Source: Phascolomyces articulosus
Lineage: Eukaryota > Mucoromycota > Mucoromycetes > Mucorales > Lichtheimiaceae
Reading direction: 5' to 3'
DNA: 64,000 bases
NCBI GenBank assembly: GCA_025677815.1
Contig: JAIXMP010000055.1
Span: forward strand, 108,078 to 172,077
The notes under the pieces were generated by a model. The model saw only the letters and a list, made by a program, of their open reading frames with translations. It was not told the DNA's origin and ran no database searches. Positions 59,641-64,000 of this stretch are shown here, in pieces. Numbering within the stretch: position 1 is the first letter of the stretch; each line of letters starts with the position of its first letter. The translations under genes and the position numbers were made by a program.

Positions 59641-62600
59641 ATGTTGCTGATATCTGACCATACCACCACCACTTAAACTGAGCAAAAAAAAAAGCTCATT
59701 GTACTAGTAACATAGTACAATAATAACAGAAAAAACAGTTACATGTAGCAATATATGGCTAACGGGTTCATTTATAGTATAAATAAGATCCTCCATCCAT
59801 TGAATTCATTTTGATTTTGACATACATAAACATTATACTTTTATGTGCTTAACCTTTCAATATGAGGGAGCTACCTTTAAGTAAATCACTTTCTTTGCCC
59901 ATAATTTTTTCATAACAGCCCCATGTCATTATTCAAGATACATAAAAAAGTTTATCATAAATATTGAGTTCAATTATATATCATGGAGAAGGAGAAAAAA
60001 GACACAGTTATTTTCTACAAGAGTACAGCTCACATAAATATTGTAATGATCAAAAGTGTTTATAAGTAAAATTAAACATTGATCATCTCTCGAACTATTT
60101 CAATACGTAGTATAATATATATATATATAAGAGCTATCTATCGGCCTATATCAATAATGTAATTCTTAAAAATTCTAAAGAAAGGTACAAACAAGTTTTT
60201 ATTGGACCAAGTGACATTTTTGCTCTTTGATCCTGCCACCTTGTTAATATGTCGTCATAAAATGTGGATGTTTTTTATATACTTCAAATCTGATGTAATA
60301 TCAAAAATGGTGCAGAAGTTTTCTTTTGTTTTATGAATACAGAATGCTGTCCAAAATATATGGTCGGCACTCACTCAACTTGAAGAAGGCAAATTTGATA
60401 TGCATATTTCACCAACAACATTATTCAAAGAATAGGGTGTTATTTCAGTGGGTGAAAAACTTGTTGGTCCTTTATTACTAGAAAAGGAATCTTACGAAAT
60501 GGAGGAATATCGTTCATTTGCTATTTGTTGAAAAACCAAGTCGCCGATAACAATATGTGATAAAACAAAAGCTCTAGTTACGTTTAGTTAGTTTATGGTG
60601 TAGCTTTCATAGGGTTGAAATCGCTCCAACACGCATCAGGTCGAGAGATAAAAATGAGTAATATATTTCCCAGCGGGTAATATGTAAACATCATTATCGC
60701 GTACATAAATTTCTCGAAAAATATCCTTTTTTTTATATATTTTATTTATTTGAAAAAAAGGAACTGCTATTGATAACAGATATAAGAAAAATATGCCTGG
60801 GAATAAGTGTGCTGCAGTACTATTTTAAAAGAATTATAATGCTTGTTCAAGTAATTCGGTAGTTGTTAGTATTCCTTATTGTATAGAGTATATATAAATA
60901 TGAAAAAGATACATACTCGATTGAAATGGTGAACTGTGTATTTATATATGATTTATTAGCAAGTTTGAGGATATATATTGTTGCCAAACGCATAATTGAT
61001 GATGAATTTTTTTATCACCTGAGGTTTGAATTTGAAGGCACCAACAAAAACAACAACATATAATGACAAAAGCAAAGAAATACCCACCATCTTTTGGACA
61101 AGAGATGGTTATGCTCTACCCACAAAAAAACCGTAAGGTCAAAGAATACCAAATATTCAATTTCAAAGTAACCCATTATATATTGTTTTAACAAAAGCCA
61201 TTATGTAGCAAAAGTGATGTTTGTTTATCTCATCATAGATAGGCACACCTATCACATTTTTGAATAAAATACATGTTCGAAATGATAAGAAACGGAGGAC
61301 CATGAAACATAGCCTTGCATACAACAATGCTCCTTCACCTACCAACATTTTATATCCCAAAAAGACCAATGCTTTTTATTTACTCTCACTTTCTCATAAT
61401 CCAAAATAAATTATTGAAGTACTTTTTTAAATCGTTCAATACAAAATAAAAACGGGCCATGATTTTGAAAATGGACCCTTTTTCCAAATTGAGCTACTTA
61501 AACGAAATTGAGCCACAGGTTATAAAGTTGAGCCATCCCAAACCAATTTAAGCTATTCACCTCAAAAGTGGCACGGCTACAAATTCAAGCCAAGAAAACT
61601 TCAAACACAAATATATTTATGCATACGGTGTAAAATATAATATCCAGGCAGAATATTTTTTTATATAATTTTTACTGCTAGCATGAGAAGCGTTATCATC
61701 GCTAAGAATAATATTATTAACAGTACCGACGTGAGAATTGTACTTTTTCAAAACCATATGGAATAGAAGAGTACTGCAGAAATCAATTACAAGAAAAAAA
61801 AACGAAAAATAGTATGTAGTAAATAAAAGCTCAATGATCAGTATATCAAGCTAATTTTTAAAGAGTCTTGACTATCTGTGCGATCAGATGAAAGTTACAT
61901 GATGCAGAAAATGTAGCGGTAACAAAGGATATAGTTATTGAGAAAAAAAGATAAAATCAATATATGGTAGAATGTAGCAGATACAGATAGTGTAATCACA
62001 TAAATAATTAAAAGGCAATAATGACACCATCAGTTATACTCATCAAAAATCATCATTTATAAAGTAGTAGCGCCATCCAATCATTTATTTGGCAATATAA
62101 GAATGAAAAGGATCAATACATGAGATAAAAGATCTAAAGGATTTCAGCCTTCAAATGTTTTATCAACTAACATAAAAAACATTTCAAAAGGTGGTTAGAC
62201 CTGTAAAATTATTGCAAAAGTATACTGAAGAAAAGAGAGGTTTTTTTACATACCATGTTATATAGACTTTAACAACACCCAATACTTCGATTTAAGAAAA
62301 AACAGAAAAGGGTACTTGTTCGCTTGCATGTTTTAGATATTCTTTGATGCCATCATCTCTTGATTACAACCTACGTGTAGAAAACTGGGCTATACAAACA
62401 ACAAAACTATCATTATATTTTTTCGATGTAATGAAGACACTTTACCTTTAAGTCATACGCTTCAATTACCATCGCCCATATTGAGAGTCTTGTACTTCTT
62501 TTCTTCTACACGTTCAATCTAATTTATAAAAAAACTTTAATGCTTTTTAAAAATGTTCACAGCCACTTGCAGAAACATAAAAGAAACCTCACAATGCACC

Positions 62601-62839
62601 TCTGATGTTCGGCAGGGATATTACCCACTCGATACCTCAGAAGTACATTACTCGCAGCAGTATTACCCACTGCTATGATAACCAAAAGAAAAAAAAGAAC
62701 TATAAGGATAACTTAGGGAACACCCAGCCATTTCCCATTTTTCACGGACACGTGACCCGCGATAGATCAGGTAAATTAAACCCCGCGTTGCATATCGTTT
62801 TTTTTTTCAAAAACAATTTTTAAGTTTCCTCATTACAAA
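59641..62839. other. 3.2-kb gene-poor region with possible transposon end
   Basis: Mostly AT-rich. A coding-like fragment with an internal stop (LEEGKFDMHISPTTLF, then VGEKLVGPLLLEKE) spans about 60342-60530 and could be a gene relic of unknown family. A cluster of AATTGAGC(C/T)A words at 61440-61580 looks like transposon subterminal repeats. No intact gene is seen. Confidence 0.4.
61440..61580 (+). repeat. short spaced repeats AATTGAGC(C/T)AC, possible MULE end
   Basis: Four imperfect copies at roughly 20-25-bp intervals (AAATTGAGCTAC, AAATTGAGCCAC, AAGTTGAGCCAT, AATTTAAGCTAT), preceded by GGGCCATGATTTTGAAAATGG. They lie 1.3 kb upstream of the MULE-like coding remnant on the same strand. 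Confidence 0.4.
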
Positions 62840-64000
62840 ATGAACAACGAAGATAGTCGCGTCTGTTCCAGTTGTGGTTGTGCTCAACCAATTGACATTC
62901 TTATAGGTAGCCATCGCAATCATAGAACCTGTCAACGCTATCGCAACAGGCAAAGTGATGTTGGCAAGCCCATTTCACCAGAAATACTATGTACTATGGA
63001 CGAGGCAATAGATATGATTCTTTCTCGCGATGACAATGAACATGTAGCATACTCTATCGATGTTTATATTCGTCTTGATACTAATATGTTACAACTAGAC
63101 GGCGATCAACTGTTGACATATATTCGTACACGTATTGAAGTAATAGATGGATATCAATATTATCAAGAATTTGCAACCTTCTCCTCAGTTGCAAGTTTGG
63201 TCGTACCTTTTCGTGTCATTGCTCACAAGATCAGGATGCTCAACGACAAGTTACTGATGCAAATCGTAGAAGACTGGATTCTCGTATGGAAACTTTTACT
63301 TGTGGTGGTCGTATTGATGGAATGATTGATAAACACAGCTCATATGTTCATCTTGACATTGAACACTCTATTGGACATGTTCCTAGACCCCCCAATAGAA
63401 ATGTATACTGTTAGCGAAGAAGTTCGTTTACATATTGAAGGGAACTGCGTCACAATGACATCCTAGGATCTGTATCGTGATATACTGAATCAGTTTCCTG
63501 AAGCAATCGGTGTTCTTACGCAACGGCAGTTTTATTTTTGGCGGAATTGTGCGTTTGAAAGCCAATATAAGCTTCACCGTGTTCAATGCACATCTGCAGA
63601 AATTCTGATTGATAGGGCTACTTCACAAGGTGTTCAAAAGGTAAGCTAGTTGTAAATTAATATTTAACCTGCTTTACATACGCTTTTTAGGAAGCGATGT
63701 ATCAAGGACGATATATAAACTTCAATATTACATAGTAGTTTGATTATAGTTGATTAAGTAAAATAAATAAATAAATAAAAATAAAACAGGTCTTTAGACG
63801 CGTTAATACACAGTATTCTGGTTTGGGTTTTGTGATGCGTTTGTTCGGGACTATATGTGGATTGGCAGAAGTGGAAGAGCTTAATGTTGACTCTGCATTT
63901 AAAACAAATCGTACTGGACATGAACTTTTCGGAATTGTTGCAACAGTAAATGGAGTGGGAGTCCCAATTGCATATCTTTTATTAAAAATGACCATAGATA
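62840..64000 (+). mobile_element. decayed MULE-type transposase, continues beyond the window
   Basis: The N-terminus (from ATG 62840) has a Cys-rich finger-like block (CSSCGCAQPIDILIGSHRNH-TC) seen in Mucoromycota transposon proteins. The frame switches near 63180, after which CHCSQDQDAQRQ, RRRLDSRMETFTCGGRI and HLDIEHSIGH follow, a region typical of MULE proteins. It switches again near 63410 and meets an in-frame stop at 63464. After introns (donor 63641) the catalytic part reads VEELNVDSAFKTNRTGHELFGIVATVNG-GVPIAYLL, the MULE DDE core with its first Asp. At least two frameshifts and a stop mean this copy is inactive. It is truncated by the window edge. Confidence 0.75.

Overview
The window looks like nuclear DNA of an early-diverging filamentous fungus, most likely Mucoromycota (genus not resolved). 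The signs are AT-rich spacers with long A/T runs, many 50-350 bp introns with GTAAGT-type donors, CTAAT-like branch sites and TAG acceptors, and the gene set: Pap1-type bZIP, GPH/Sut1-type sugar transporter, Dia2/Pof3-type F-box protein, and a Ku80 with an animal-like C-terminus. Exon structures were worked out by hand from splice sites and reading phase. For nearly all genes the spliced length is a multiple of three and motifs join cleanly across introns.

Layout. 0.4-2.6 kb: F-box/LRR gene (-). 5.0-7.0 kb: secreted multicopper oxidase (-), divergent from a bZIP factor (8.1-10.1 kb, +). 10.7-13.2 kb: type II membrane glycosyltransferase (-). 15.63-23.29 kb: left arm of a very large inverted repeat. 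23.3-40.7 kb: an island of ordinary genes: TPR/F-box/LRR protein (-), NHP6-type HMG-box protein (+), methylenetetrahydrofolate reductase (-), Rrg9/neugrin-like mitochondrial protein (-), GPH sugar transporter with two microexons (-), and mitochondrial phenylalanyl-tRNA synthetase (-). 40.71-48.33 kb: right arm, reverse-complementary to the left. 49.1-59.6 kb: a small SET-domain protein (-), DBP4-type DEAD-box helicase (-), mitochondrial ABC half-transporter (+) and Ku80 (+). 59.6-62.8 kb: gene-poor. 62.84 kb to the end: a decayed MULE-type transposon.

The most unusual part is the pair of 7.6-kb arms. Each carries a gene for an unrecognised membrane-anchored acidic protein (left copy largely open, right copy broken by three small indels). 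Downstream lies about 5 kb with clear introns but little coding potential. This includes a ~340-base imperfect hairpin with an intron at its loop. Of 42 transitions between the hairpin strands, 40 are of the kind that leave a G.U pair in RNA made from the gene's sense strand. The sense strand is G/T-rich in the 5' half and A/C-rich in the 3' half, so the transcript could fold on itself. The arms are nearly identical in the middle, about 5% different at the outer end, and stop matching abruptly at the inner end, which suggests gene conversion. I do not recognise this element and consider it the best candidate for something undescribed.

The other genes are mainly housekeeping: ribosome biogenesis (DBP4), mitochondrial function (PheRS, Rrg9, ABC transporter), one-carbon metabolism (MTHFR), and chromatin/DNA repair (NHP6, SET protein, Ku80, Dia2/Pof3-like). 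They show no sign of operon-like co-function.
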